This document shows positions 52,516-61,774 of a stretch of DNA of 64,000 nt, one piece after another. The stretch comes from CALWZE01 sp036644375. GTDB lineage: Bacteria; Bacillota; Clostridia; Oscillospirales; Ruminococcaceae. The translations under genes were made by a program, and so were the position numbers. Below the pieces are notes generated by a model. That model was not told the DNA's origin, ran no database searches, and was given only the letters and a program-made list of their open reading frames with translations. How positions within the stretch are numbered: position 1 is the first letter of the stretch; every line of letters starts with the position of its first letter. The stretch spans positions 1 to 64,000 of the forward strand of contig JAVXQD010000003.1 in assembly GCA_036644375.1 (NCBI GenBank). The letters are read 5' to 3'.

Positions 52516-53223
52516 ATGTCGGATTTTTATCAGGCAGTCAGATTGCTTTTCGGCAGTGACTCCGAGCTGCGCGTGATTATCGCCGTGACACTGCAAATGT
52601 CGCTTATGAGCACCTGTATTTCGTCACTGATCGGGCTTCCTCTCGGAATACTGCTCGGAAGCTGTGAATTTAAGTGCAAGAGACTCATAAGCAGAATTAA
52701 CAGCACACTCATGAGTCTTCCGCCTGTGGTCGCGGGCCTTGTCGTTTTTATGCTTCTCTCCCGAAGCGGTCCGCTCGGAAGCTTAAAGCTGCTGTATACC
52801 GTAAGCGCAATGATAACGGCACAGGTTCTGCTGATAACACCGATTATCACCGGAATGACAGCTGCTGTTATTTCATCGCGCTCAGGGGAAATTGTTGAAA
52901 CTTCAATTGGGCTGAATCTGAAAAAAAGCCGCATTTTAGGATGTATGCTATACGAATCGCGCACGCAGCTTATCGCTGTGGTGCTGTCAGGGTTCGGGCG
53001 CGCAATTGCCGAGGTTGGCGCAGTTCAGCTTGTCGGCGGAAACGTGCAATATAAGACACGGGTCATGACAACAGCTATCATGCTCGAGACAAACATGGGG
53101 CATTTCAGCTTCGCACTTGCTCTCGGCGCGGTGCTGTTGATAATTTCATTTATTGTAAATACCGCGGCGCGCAGCCTTGAAAATGCGGTTGACCGAAGGT
53201 CGGGGAGGAAAAGATTTGATTGA
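52516..53223 (+). CDS. tupB: Tungstate ABC transporter permease TupB
   Basis: 235 aa with five to six membrane helices and the ABC permease EAA-like loop (SRTQLIAVVLSGFGRAIAEVGAV; the last part GFGRAIAEVGAVQLVGGN is typical of TupB). SLPPVVAGLVVFMLLSRSGPLG is a TupB/ModB-like segment. It moves tungstate across the membrane. Its end overlaps the next gene's start by eight bases. Confidence 0.92.
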   Translation: MSDFYQAVRLLFGSDSELRVIIAVTLQMSLMSTCISSLIGLPLGILLGSCEFKCKRLISRINSTLMSLPPVVAGLVVFMLLSRSGPLGSLKLLYTVSAMITAQVLLITPIITGMTAAVISSRSGEIVETSIGLNLKKSRILGCMLYESRTQLIAVVLSGFGRAIAEVGAVQLVGGNVQYKTRVMTTAIMLETNMGHFSFALALGAVLLIISFIVNTAARSLENAVDRRSGRKRFD

Positions 53224-53887
53224 ACTTACCGACTTAAAAAAAAGCTACGGCGGACGCAGGGTGCTCGATATAGAAAAAATTAGATTCGACGGTGAAATCT
53301 GCGCGGTTTTAGGCGCAAACGGATCAGGCAAGTCAACCTTGCTCAAGCTTATTGCACATGTTATAAATCCGGACAGCGGACAGTGCAAAATTGAAATAGG
53401 GAGCGAGAAAATAGGATATATGCCTCAAATTCCGTATGGATTTTCGTTTTCGGTTCAAAAAAATGTCGAGCTTGCGATGAGCGGCAGCAAAAACAAATAC
53501 GAGACTGCGCTTGAGATATTAAAAAAGCTTGACCTGTATGACAGGAGAAACGAGAGGGGAAATACTTTGAGCGGCGGTGAGACACAGAGACTTGCACTCG
53601 CGCGCCTGCTCGTTCAAAAAAACTCGGTTCTTTTACTCGACGAGCCGACATCGTCGTGTGATATCTCGGGCATTGATATAATTGAAAAAGCTATTCGTGA
53701 GTACAGCTTGCAAAACTGTCCGACGATAATACTCTGCACCCACTCGCCCGCACAGGCACTGAGACTTGCGGACAGAGCGGTGTTTTTGCAAAACGGTAAA
53801 ATCATAGAGCAGGGAGAGACAAAAAATCTGATAGAAAACCCTGAAACCGACGCTGCGCGGGAATTTTTGCGCCACTGGAGGATATGA
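53216..53887 (+). CDS. tupC: Tungstate ABC transporter ATPase TupC
   Basis: 223 aa. It is a single ABC domain with Walker A GANGSGKST, signature LSGGETQR, Walker B VLLLDEPTSS and a His switch (CTHSPAQAL). It lacks the C-terminal TOBE domain of ModC, as expected for TupC. TTG at 53216 is chosen because GGGGAGG precedes it with eight-base spacing, and the encoded MIELTDLKKSYGG starts exactly like a TupC. Confidence 0.92.
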   Translation: MIELTDLKKSYGGRRVLDIEKIRFDGEICAVLGANGSGKSTLLKLIAHVINPDSGQCKIEIGSEKIGYMPQIPYGFSFSVQKNVELAMSGSKNKYETALEILKKLDLYDRRNERGNTLSGGETQRLALARLLVQKNSVLLLDEPTSSCDISGIDIIEKAIREYSLQNCPTIILCTHSPAQALRLADRAVFLQNGKIIEQGETKNLIENPETDAAREFLRHWRI

Positions 53888-53890
53888 GAT

Positions 53891-55099
53891 ATGCTTGATG
53901 TGCTGCCGCTTGATCGGGCGCTGAATTTGCTCTCAGCCGAATTTTCGAAATTGAGGACAGCAGCTGCTGACGTCGGGCTTAATAATGCCGACGGACGAGT
54001 ACTCGCCTGCGATGTGCTGTCCGACGAATATGTTCCGGGTTTTACGAGGTCGATGGTAGACGGCTATGCGGTTGTTGCGGCGGACACCTTCGGGTGCTCG
54101 GACTCCGTGCCCGCTATGCTGACAATGGCGGGGGAGTCAAAGATGGGCGCAGAGCCCGACTTTTGCATAAAGCGCGGTGAGTGCGCCTATGTACCGACAG
54201 GCGGGGCGATACCAAATGGCGCTGACGCAATGGTGATGGTGGAATATTCCGAAAAGTTTTGCGGGCAGACGATTGCAATCTCAAGGCCGAGTGCTCCCGC
54301 TAACGGAGTCGTGTTCAAGGGTGATGACGTAAAGCCGGGTGAAATTGTGCTGAAAGAGGGCACGCGTCTTTGCGCAAAGGATATCGGTGCGCTTGCTGCT
54401 ATCGGAAAAAACAGTGTCAGGGTTTATGAAAAGCCACGCATAGCGGTTTTTTCGACAGGAGACGAGCTTGTGGAGCCGAAAGAAAAGCCGAGCGGAGGAG
54501 AGATTCGAGACGTAAACAGGGTTATGCTCTGCGCCGGAATTCGCGAGTCGGGCGGCGAAGCCGTGGATATGGGAATCGTTCCGGATGACCGCAGTATGAT
54601 TTGCAAGGTGATGAAGACAGCCGCCGAAAAATGCGATATGGTGCTTTTGTCGGGAGGAACCTCGGTCGGAGTGAAGGATACCGCCTGTGACATTATGTCG
54701 GAATCGGGGAAGCTTCTTTTGCACGGACTCGCCCTAAAACCGGGAAAGCCAACCGTGTGCGCGAGTGTTTTCGGCAAACCTGTCTTTGCGCTTCCGGGTC
54801 ATCCGGTAGCGGCATATTTTATTTTTTCACTTGTTGTAAAGCCGCTTATTTCGGGATTTGCAGGCTGTAAAAGCAGTGTCAAAGCAGTAGAGGCAACGCT
54901 TAATACCGCGATACCCTCAAACAACGGCCGAGAGGAATGCGTTGCGGTGTCCCTGTGCTCGAAAATTGCGACTCCGATTGTGACAAAAAGCGGACTCATA
55001 ACTACGCTTTCGGCAGCAGACGGGTATATAAGAATTCCGCGTGACTGCGAGGGAATTAAAAGCGGCGCGACAGTTGAGGTCTATCTGTTCGAAAGGTGA
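53891..55099 (+). CDS. moeA: Molybdopterin molybdenumtransferase MoeA
   Basis: 402 aa with the full MoeA domain order: MoeA_N (DVLSDEYVPGFTRSMVDGYAVV), the MoCF-binding domain (STGDELVEP, LLSGGTSVGVKD, LPGHPVAAYF) and the C-terminal beta-barrel. It inserts molybdenum or tungsten into adenylylated molybdopterin. A GGAGG lies before its ATG, overlapping the tupC end. A second moeA-type gene follows directly, a common sign that one copy works with tungsten and the other with molybdenum, or that they form a heteromer. Confidence 0.95.
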   Translation: MLDVLPLDRALNLLSAEFSKLRTAAADVGLNNADGRVLACDVLSDEYVPGFTRSMVDGYAVVAADTFGCSDSVPAMLTMAGESKMGAEPDFCIKRGECAYVPTGGAIPNGADAMVMVEYSEKFCGQTIAISRPSAPANGVVFKGDDVKPGEIVLKEGTRLCAKDIGALAAIGKNSVRVYEKPRIAVFSTGDELVEPKEKPSGGEIRDVNRVMLCAGIRESGGEAVDMGIVPDDRSMICKVMKTAAEKCDMVLLSGGTSVGVKDTACDIMSESGKLLLHGLALKPGKPTVCASVFGKPVFALPGHPVAAYFIFSLVVKPLISGFAGCKSSVKAVEATLNTAIPSNNGREECVAVSLCSKIATPIVTKSGLITTLSAADGYIRIPRDCEGIKSGATVEVYLFER

Positions 55100-55104
55100 T
55101 AAAA

Positions 55105-57018
55105 ATGAGCTTTGAATATCTCACAAATCAGCCGCTTGAACAAGCTGTTGAAATGTATATCGACGCGATAAAAAAGTGTTCGGGCGGAATGAAAACCGAG
55201 CGTGTTTCGGTGCGGGATGCAATGGGAAGATATACGGCTGATGCGGTTTACGCCGAAATCTGCGCGCCGCACTATAATGCCTGCGCAATGGACGGCATTG
55301 CTCTCGACGCATCGCTGACCTTTGGCTCAAGCGAGACGACTCCGTCCCTTTTGAGGGAATGCGATTTTGTGCGGGTGGATACGGGAGACCCTCTCCCCGA
55401 AAACAGCAATTGCGTGATTATGATTGAGGATGTGGTGGAGTGCGGAAACGGCGAGATACGCCTTTATTCCGCGGCGGCGCCGTGGCAGCATGTGCGCCGT
55501 ATAGGTGAGGATATCTGTGCAGGGGAGATGATTCTCCCCTCATACACAGCTATAACTCCGGCGGCGGCGGGTGCGATGCTTGCGGCGGGGGTGCTGAGCG
55601 TACAGGCGGTCTGCCCTCCTGTTATCGGGATTATACCCACGGGAGACGAAATCGTGGCTCCGACTGAAAGTCCTAAAAGCGGAGATATAATTGAATTCAA
55701 CTCGACAATTTTTTCCGGAATGCTTGCGCAATGGGGAGCGGTGCCCAGGACATACCCCATCGCAAAGGACAATCCGGACGATATAATCAGTGTGCTGCAA
55801 AAAGCATGCGGCGAGTGTGACGCGGTAATTCTCAATGCGGGAAGTTCGGCGGGACGCGAGGATTACAGCGACTGGGCAATAGGTCAGCTGGGCGAGGTGG
55901 TTCTGCACGGAATTGCGATAAAACCGGGCAAGCCCGCAATTTTGGGATTGATAAATGACAAGCCGGTCATTGGAGTTCCCGGATATCCGGTTTCGGGCAT
56001 TATCGTGCTTGAACAGATTTTTAAGCCGGTTGTCGATTTTCTGTGTGGCAGGTCAGCCTCATCTGCGGCGCCGACTCAGTCGGCGGTATCGTCGCGCGCA
56101 ATCAATTCCTCACTGAAATACCGTGAATTTATTCGGGCGCGGGTTGGCAGAGTTGAGGACAGGCTGGTCGCCGTTCCGCTCGGACGAGGGGCAGGTGTGA
56201 TAAGCTCATTTGTGAAAGCGGACGGAATCATAGATATACCGCAAAACTCCGAGGGCTGTGAGGCAGGAGGAGAGGTGTCTGTTACACTGCTCAAGCCGAT
56301 ATCCGAAATTGATAATATGCTGGTCATGACAGGAAGTCATGACCCTCTCATCGACGAGGTGTCGGACATTATGAACCGCGGCAGGGATGGCTTTTCAATT
56401 GCGTCGTCGCATGTGGGAAGCATGGGCGGAGTCATGGCTCTGCGCAGAAAAGAAGCGCATATGGGCGGAATTCACCTGCTTGATGAGAATGACGGGACAT
56501 ACAACATTTCTTATTTAAAGAAGTATTTCAAACAGGATGAAATTGCGCTTGTGCGTGGCGTTATGCGGGTGCAGGGGCTTATAGTTCCAAAGGGAAACCC
56601 GAAAAAAATCGGATCTGTTGCGGATTTGGCAGATGGGACGCTAAGCTTTATAAACCGTCAAAAGGGGAGCGGCACACGGATTCTGCTTGATTTTCTGCTG
56701 AAAAAATCAGGTGTCGAACCGAATCAAATCAGAGATTACGAGAGGGAGGAATACACGCATACGGGCGTTGCGGCAGGTATTGCGGCCGGCGTTGCGGACG
56801 CGGGACTTGGAATTTTCTCCGCTTCGAGGATATACGGGCTTGACTTTATTCCGATCTGTGATGAGGAGTATGATTTTGCGGTGCTCAAAAGCTCATTGGA
56901 GCTTGCTCAGGTGCAGAGATTTATCAACATTTTAAAGAGCGGTGAATTCAGGAACAGATTGGAAAAAATGGGCGGATATTCCGCACGAAAAAGCGGGGAG
57001 ATGATTGAATGGAGCTGA
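55105..57018 (+). CDS. MoeA fused to a periplasmic-binding-type (PBP) domain
   Basis: 637 aa. Residues about 1-405 are a second MoeA (HYNACAMDGIALDA, IPTGDEIV, LNAGSSAGREDY, VPGYPVSGIIV). Residues about 430-635 form a soluble PBP-like domain (MTGSHDPLIDEVSDIM, then HVGSMGGVMALRRKEAH, INRQKGSGTRILLDFL, AGVADAGLGIFSA), as in COG1910-type molybdopterin biosynthesis proteins. The PBP half may sense or hand over molybdate/tungstate inside the cell. ATG at 55105 follows AAAGGTG. The end overlaps the moaC start by ten bases. Confidence 0.93.
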   Translation: MSFEYLTNQPLEQAVEMYIDAIKKCSGGMKTERVSVRDAMGRYTADAVYAEICAPHYNACAMDGIALDASLTFGSSETTPSLLRECDFVRVDTGDPLPENSNCVIMIEDVVECGNGEIRLYSAAAPWQHVRRIGEDICAGEMILPSYTAITPAAAGAMLAAGVLSVQAVCPPVIGIIPTGDEIVAPTESPKSGDIIEFNSTIFSGMLAQWGAVPRTYPIAKDNPDDIISVLQKACGECDAVILNAGSSAGREDYSDWAIGQLGEVVLHGIAIKPGKPAILGLINDKPVIGVPGYPVSGIIVLEQIFKPVVDFLCGRSASSAAPTQSAVSSRAINSSLKYREFIRARVGRVEDRLVAVPLGRGAGVISSFVKADGIIDIPQNSEGCEAGGEVSVTLLKPISEIDNMLVMTGSHDPLIDEVSDIMNRGRDGFSIASSHVGSMGGVMALRRKEAHMGGIHLLDENDGTYNISYLKKYFKQDEIALVRGVMRVQGLIVPKGNPKKIGSVADLADGTLSFINRQKGSGTRILLDFLLKKSGVEPNQIRDYEREEYTHTGVAAGIAAGVADAGLGIFSASRIYGLDFIPICDEEYDFAVLKSSLELAQVQRFINILKSGEFRNRLEKMGGYSARKSGEMIEWS

Positions 57019-57836
57019 CACATATCAACGAGAACGGCGAGGCCAATATGGTAGACGTCGGCGCCAAGGAGAAAACAGGCAGAGAAGCGGTGGCGCAGTC
57101 CAAAATACGGATGAAACCCGAAACACTTGCCAAAATCCTTGAGGGCAACATAAAAAAAGGCGATGTATTCGCCGCGGCGCGAATTGCGGCAATAATGGCG
57201 GCAAAGAGGACAAGCGAGCTGATTCCGCTCTGTCATCCGATTGCGGTCACCTATGCCGATGCAGTTATAGATACACAGGGAAATGATACGGTCACGGTCA
57301 CTGCGACAGTGAGATGTGTCGGGGAGACGGGCATTGAGATGGAGGCACTGACCGCAGCGAGTATCGGCGCGCTCACTGTGTATGACATGTGCAAGGCGAT
57401 TGACCGCGGGATGACTGTGCAAAGCACCCGCCTTCTCAAAAAGTCGGGAGGAAAAAGCGGAGTTTATTTACGCGGGCGGGGCGAGGTGTGCGGGACATGT
57501 CTCACGCCTCAAAAGGAAATGTCAAAGCAGCTGTCTCTGCTGTCAAAATGCGCACTTGATGAGATTGAAAAAATGAATTATTCAGGTCTGTGCATGGAGA
57601 AATTTCATGCCAATCTGATTGTTGACGGATTGGATTTCAAAGCGCTTAAATCGGGAGATATAATTGCGGTCGGCAAATCGCGCATTGAGCTGACCTCGGT
57701 CGGAAAACGCTGTTTTGAGGATTGTCCGCTTGTACAGAGCGGTATAGATTGTCCGCTGAAAAACGAATGTGCGTTTGCGGTGGTTATACAAAGCGGAGAA
57801 ATATTTGACGGATGCCCTGTGCAGAGGGAAGAGTAG
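57009..57836 (+). CDS. moaC: MoaC fused to a MOSC-like domain
   Basis: 275 aa. Residues 1-155 are cyclic pyranopterin monophosphate synthase MoaC (MVDVGAKEKTGREAVA, LIPLCHPIAVTYAD, TGIEMEALTAASIGALTVYDMCKA). Residues about 165-275 resemble a MOSC domain with several Cys (SVGKRCFEDCPL, DCPLKNEC). MOSC domains bind sulfur carriers or molybdenum cofactors; the fusion may couple early and late cofactor steps. The gene overlaps the moeA-PBP end and is followed directly by moaA. Confidence 0.92.
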   Translation: MELTHINENGEANMVDVGAKEKTGREAVAQSKIRMKPETLAKILEGNIKKGDVFAAARIAAIMAAKRTSELIPLCHPIAVTYADAVIDTQGNDTVTVTATVRCVGETGIEMEALTAASIGALTVYDMCKAIDRGMTVQSTRLLKKSGGKSGVYLRGRGEVCGTCLTPQKEMSKQLSLLSKCALDEIEKMNYSGLCMEKFHANLIVDGLDFKALKSGDIIAVGKSRIELTSVGKRCFEDCPLVQSGIDCPLKNECAFAVVIQSGEIFDGCPVQREE

Positions 57837-58772
57837 ATGAGAGATAAATTCGGGCGTGACATTCACTATCTGAGACTCTCGGTCACCGAGAGATGTCAGC
57901 TGTTTTGCGAGTATTGCAGGGATATGCAAGCGTGTGAACAACAATATGAGCTGTCGCTCGATGAGATAGAGCTTGCGGTGCAGGCGGCGGCAGAGCTTGG
58001 AACAGACAAGGTCAGGCTTACCGGAGGCGAGCCGCTGATGCGCGGGGACATCGTCCGTATTGCGCAGGCGGTTTCCGCAGTGGATGGAATAACCGAAGTC
58101 GTTATGACCACAAACGGATTGAAGCTTTGCGGCATGGTAGAGCCTCTTAAAAACGCAGGCATCTCTCGATTTAATATAAGCATAGATTCGCTGAGGGCGG
58201 ACAGATATCGCGAAATTACCCGCGGAGGCGAGCTGTCACGCGTATTGGATGCAATTGATGAGGTTTGGAACAGCGGTGTCAAGCTCAAGCTTAATGTTGT
58301 GCTGATGCGCGGAACCAATGATGATGAGATTGATGATTTCATCGCGCTGACCGAAAATAACGCGCTGAGCGTGAGATTCATCGAGCTTATGCCGATAGGA
58401 AAAGCAGGCGAATACGACAAGCGCAGAATCTGTTCTGATGAGATACTCGCGCTCAGACCGCAGCTGACAGCAGTTAAAAATGACGGTGTCGCGGTTGAAT
58501 ATGCTATATCCGGATATGCGGGAACGGTCGGATTTATCAGCCCGCTTTCACATCGATTCTGCAAACAGTGCAACCGTTTTCGAATTACCTCAGACGGTAT
58601 GCTTCGCACATGTCTCGGAAACGGACGTGAAATTTCGCTGATTGACGCGCTGCACCATGGCAGGGAGGAGCTCAAAAGTGTGATGAGGGCAGAGATTCTT
58701 GACAAGCCCGAGGAGCACTGCTTTGAATCCGGCTTGTGCAATGGAAGAACCATGAATAAAATCGGAGGCTGA
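57837..58772 (+). CDS. moaA: GTP 3',8-cyclase MoaA
   Basis: 311 aa. It is a radical SAM enzyme: Cys20-x3-Cys24-x2-Cys27 (CQLFCEYC), VRLTGGEPLMRGDI, and a second [4Fe-4S] site CKQCNRFRITSDG followed by a later Cys (RTCLG). The C-terminus ends in GG, as required for activity of MoaA. It performs the first step of pterin-cofactor synthesis from GTP together with MoaC. Its start directly follows the moaC stop. Confidence 0.95.
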   Translation: MRDKFGRDIHYLRLSVTERCQLFCEYCRDMQACEQQYELSLDEIELAVQAAAELGTDKVRLTGGEPLMRGDIVRIAQAVSAVDGITEVVMTTNGLKLCGMVEPLKNAGISRFNISIDSLRADRYREITRGGELSRVLDAIDEVWNSGVKLKLNVVLMRGTNDDEIDDFIALTENNALSVRFIELMPIGKAGEYDKRRICSDEILALRPQLTAVKNDGVAVEYAISGYAGTVGFISPLSHRFCKQCNRFRITSDGMLRTCLGNGREISLIDALHHGREELKSVMRAEILDKPEEHCFESGLCNGRTMNKIGG

Positions 58773-58774
58773 AT

Positions 58775-59710
58775 ATGGCGAAAATTGAGTCGGTTAATAT
58801 AAGCACACAAAAAGGAACGGTAAAGCAGTCCGTTGAGTCGGTGCTGCTGCGTGTGGGGCATGGCATAGAAGGGGATGCTCACGCAGGCAGCTGGCACAGG
58901 CAGATAAGCCTGCTTGCGCGTGAAAGCGCAGATAAAATGACGGCGCTCGGCATCGAGAACCTGAGCGACGGAATTTTTGCCGAGAATATAACAACGAGCG
59001 GAATCTCTCTGCACACCCTTCCCGTAGGCACAAGGCTGAGACTTGGCAAGACTCTTGTCGAGGTGACGCAAATCGGCAAGGAATGTCACAGCGACTGCGA
59101 GATTTTCAAAAAGGTCGGAAAGTGCATAATGCCGACAGAGGGGATATTTGCGCAGGTGATTGAAGGCGGAGAAATACGTGCCGAAGATGCGATTGCGATT
59201 GAATACAGACCTATAAGCGTGTGGATTCTCGTGTCGAGTGATAAGGGGGCGAGAGGAGAGAGAGAGGATTTGTCAGGACCTGCACTTGCGGATTGTTTAA
59301 AAAACTGCGCGGTGGTGCAGGGCATTAAGATATTGCCGGACGAGCGCGCAATTCTCTCGGAGTTTATGAGGCGTGTTTCAGATGACGGACTTGCCGACAT
59401 AATATTCACAAGCGGGGGAACAGGACTTGCACCCCGAGATGTGACGCCGGAGGCGACAAAGGATATAATCGAGCGCGAGGTGCCGGGAATACCCGAGGCG
59501 ATGCGCGCAAAAAGCATGGAATACACCGATAAAGCAATGCTCTCGCGCGCGACAGCGGGCATACGAAATCACACGCTGATAATCAATCTTCCGGGAAGCC
59601 CGAAAGCGGTTAAAGAGTGCTTTGAGGTCATTCGTGATGTGATACCGCACGCGGTTGAAACGCTGCGCGGCGAGGCATCCGACTGCGCGGCACTGAGGGA
59701 AAATAAATAA
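58775..59710 (+). CDS. MOSC-MogA/MoaB fusion protein
   Basis: 311 aa. Residues about 1-140 are a MOSC domain (HGIEGDAHAGSWHRQISLL, IGKECHSDC). Residues about 145-311 are a MogA/MoaB domain (SSDKGARGEREDLSG, FTSGGTGLAPRDVTPEAT, IINLPGSPKAVKECFEVI). The MogA half adenylylates molybdopterin before metal insertion by MoeA. It is the last gene of the tup-moco operon, GGAGG before its ATG. No mobA, moaD/moaE or moeB homologue is in the window, so those must be elsewhere. Confidence 0.92.
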   Translation: MAKIESVNISTQKGTVKQSVESVLLRVGHGIEGDAHAGSWHRQISLLARESADKMTALGIENLSDGIFAENITTSGISLHTLPVGTRLRLGKTLVEVTQIGKECHSDCEIFKKVGKCIMPTEGIFAQVIEGGEIRAEDAIAIEYRPISVWILVSSDKGARGEREDLSGPALADCLKNCAVVQGIKILPDERAILSEFMRRVSDDGLADIIFTSGGTGLAPRDVTPEATKDIIEREVPGIPEAMRAKSMEYTDKAMLSRATAGIRNHTLIINLPGSPKAVKECFEVIRDVIPHAVETLRGEASDCAALRENK

Positions 59711-59881
59711 AAGCGTGATTTCGATTTGCATACGGGATTTTTTCAGATGAGAGAAAGCTCATCGTCGACAGTTCGGATTATATTACATATAGGGTGTAAA
59801 TCCGAATCAAGCAGGCTCAATTGTCTAACTCGGAATAGCACAAAATATGATAAAATGACATAAAAGAAAGGAACGGATACA

Positions 59882-60220
59882 ATGGCAAAATATGAACAAA
59901 ACCTGTATGGAAATTTTGATGAGATACTGAAAAGTCTTGAGACGGGGATTATTAGAGGAAGCATGTCGGCGAGCTTTGAGAATGGCAGCGACTACGACAA
60001 CGGAAGCGTAAGGTGTGCCGTGAGGGTATTTGAGAGATACAGCATGATGGGCGGAAATCGCGTCAGCCTTAATCTGACTCTTATCGGAAGCGGGGACAAC
60101 AGCTTTCTTACCGCCATAACCTCGGGGGGAAGCCAGGCGGTGCTGTTTAAGCTCAATACCTTTGGGGAGGAAGCCTTTTTGGAAGGTGTGATTGATATTG
60201 TTAAGGGCTACTGCCGCTGA
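59882..60220 (+). CDS. Small conserved protein, DUF6054-like
   Basis: 112 aa, soluble, alpha/beta. GGNRVSLNLTLIGSGDN and GGSQAVLFKLNTFGEEAFL recall DUF6054 proteins of Firmicutes (from memory). GGAACG precedes the ATG. It stands alone between the moco operon and the converging antiporter gene. The function is unknown. Confidence 0.65.
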   Translation: MAKYEQNLYGNFDEILKSLETGIIRGSMSASFENGSDYDNGSVRCAVRVFERYSMMGGNRVSLNLTLIGSGDNSFLTAITSGGSQAVLFKLNTFGEEAFLEGVIDIVKGYCR

Positions 60221-60260
60221 CCGCATTTGAGAATAAAAAGACAAATTCGCACGTAAAATA

Positions 60261-61454
60261 TCAAATTACTCCCGACAGTTTTAAGGCGGCTTTTGCGCTG
60301 ACAGGACCGATAAGCTCATACAAAACAGAGGACGAGAGTACTATGGTCAGCAGCAGGCTGCCTATATCAGGCGGCAGAATTCTCTGACCCAAAAACGCCA
60401 GCCCAATCGCTACGCCAGCCTGCGGCACAAGTGCAATTCCGAGATAATTGCGTGTCGCTCGGTCTGTGCCTGCGGCAAGGCAGCCGATATAAGAGCCGAC
60501 ATATTTGCCGATTATTCTTAGTATAAAATATCCGAGCCCGATAATCCCTGCGCTTGCGAGTGAGTGCAGGTCAAGATTCATGCCGGAAACTATAAAGAAA
60601 ATTGACATTACGGGCGGAGTAAAGCTGTTGATTTGTCTATACAGCTCTTTGTCGTGCGCGGTGTTGATATAGGTCGCTCCGAAAACCATACATGAGAGCA
60701 GGGGCGAAATTTCCACAAGCGAGCACAGACCCGATATTGTGAGCAGCATTGAAATAGTGAGAATAAGCCTGTTGTCGTCACTGCGTGTGGGTGAGGATAA
60801 CAGGCTTTTCAGCGCCAATCCCATGAGAAAGCCCAAAAGCAACGCCGCGATATTGAAAATAATCGGAAGCAGTATCAGGCTCGGCAGAAGTTTTTCTCCC
60901 GAATCGGAATTTATAAAAGCCGCAACAACGCTGTATACAAAAAGACAAACAACGTCGTCAAGCGCAACAACCTGCAGCAGTGTGTTTACAAATTCACCGC
61001 GTGCGTGATATTGATTAATCGTCATCATTGTGCTTGCAGGGGCGGTCGCTGTTGCAATTGCCCCGAGAAGAAGAGCAAAATTCCGGTCCAGAGAAAAAAT
61101 AAATCTCATTGCGAGAGTGACGACAACACCGGCTGCAATAGATTCAAAAAGTGTAATTATCACAATCTTTTTACCTGTGCTTTTGATAATCTCGCGTTTG
61201 AAAAACTTTCCGACGCCGAATGCGATAAACGAGAGGGCTATGTCGCTCATGAAGCTCATATTCTCGATTATGTACTGCGGAACAATATTGAGCACGCCGG
61301 GACCTATCAATACCCCGGCGAGTATAAAACCGCTGACATTCGGGAGATGGCACAGCTTTGTGAGTCTGGTCACCAGAAAGCCTGAAAACAAAATTACCGC
61401 AAGGCTGAGCAGCACGGCGCTTTCCGTGCTTTGGGTAAGTATACTGAGCTTCAT
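60261..61454 (-). CDS. Cation/proton antiporter (CPA2, Na_H_Exchanger family)
   Basis: 397 aa, about twelve membrane helices, and no TrkA domains at the C-terminus. VSGFILAGVLIGPG near the start and ATAPASTMMTINQY then VVALDDVVCLFVYS in the middle (the ion-binding DD-like region) mark the family. It exchanges sodium or potassium for protons. Its start overlaps the stop of the 65-aa gene upstream by four bases, so the two are co-translated and probably controlled by the divergent LysR protein. Confidence 0.88.
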   Translation of the reverse strand: MKLSILTQSTESAVLLSLAVILFSGFLVTRLTKLCHLPNVSGFILAGVLIGPGVLNIVPQYIIENMSFMSDIALSFIAFGVGKFFKREIIKSTGKKIVIITLFESIAAGVVVTLAMRFIFSLDRNFALLLGAIATATAPASTMMTINQYHARGEFVNTLLQVVALDDVVCLFVYSVVAAFINSDSGEKLLPSLILLPIIFNIAALLLGFLMGLALKSLLSSPTRSDDNRLILTISMLLTISGLCSLVEISPLLSCMVFGATYINTAHDKELYRQINSFTPPVMSIFFIVSGMNLDLHSLASAGIIGLGYFILRIIGKYVGSYIGCLAAGTDRATRNYLGIALVPQAGVAIGLAFLGQRILPPDIGSLLLTIVLSSSVLYELIGPVSAKAALKLSGVI

Positions 61455-61648
61455 TTTATGCTGCCTCTTTTCGTTTTGCTTTTGTGAATTCCGAGCTTTA
61501 TTGCGGCTCGGCGGAATAAACCTTTCTTCTCATGAGCGATATCTTCGTCCGTGTGAACAAATTCGCCTACTTGTGTTCTTGCATGGCTGAAAAGGCAAGG
61601 CTGCTGACTTTCCTCGTAAAAAATACTGTAAAACCCACGATCCTTCAT
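61451..61648 (-). CDS. 65-aa protein of unknown function coupled to the antiporter
   Basis: 65 aa, soluble, with a basic C-terminus (KLGIHKSKTKRGSIK). It is not recognised as a known family. Evidence that it is real: GGAGG lies upstream at good spacing, a promoter (TTTACA-16-TATGAT on the reverse strand, 61695-61722) faces it, and its stop overlaps the antiporter ATG (ATGA). It may regulate or assemble the antiporter. Confidence 0.7.
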   Translation of the reverse strand: MKDRGFYSIFYEESQQPCLFSHARTQVGEFVHTDEDIAHEKKGLFRRAAIKLGIHKSKTKRGSIK

Positions 61649-61694
61649 TATGGCTTTGCCTCCTATTTTGATTATGCGAATGCTTTATGCTATA

Positions 61695-61739
61695 ATCATA
61701 GCAAGAAAAGCCATAATGTAAAATCATGATAAACATGAT
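61695..61739. promoter_or_regulatory. Divergent promoter region with LysR-type palindrome
   Basis: A reverse-strand promoter, TTTACA (61717-61722) and TATGAT (61695-61700) with 16-bp spacing, faces the 65-aa gene. Just upstream of its -35 is the palindrome ATCATG-ATAAA-CATGAT (61723-61739), a typical place for a LysR-type activator to bind between divergent genes. Confidence 0.7.
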
Positions 61740-61774
61740 ATCAATAAATAATCATTATGAAAGAGAGGGCGCAA

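Noticed and set aside
57896..59089. Long reverse-strand open frame (397 codons) opposite moaA and the MOSC-MogA gene
   Set aside because: It is antisense to two well-supported genes, has no ribosome binding site and a low-complexity Ser/Pro-rich translation.
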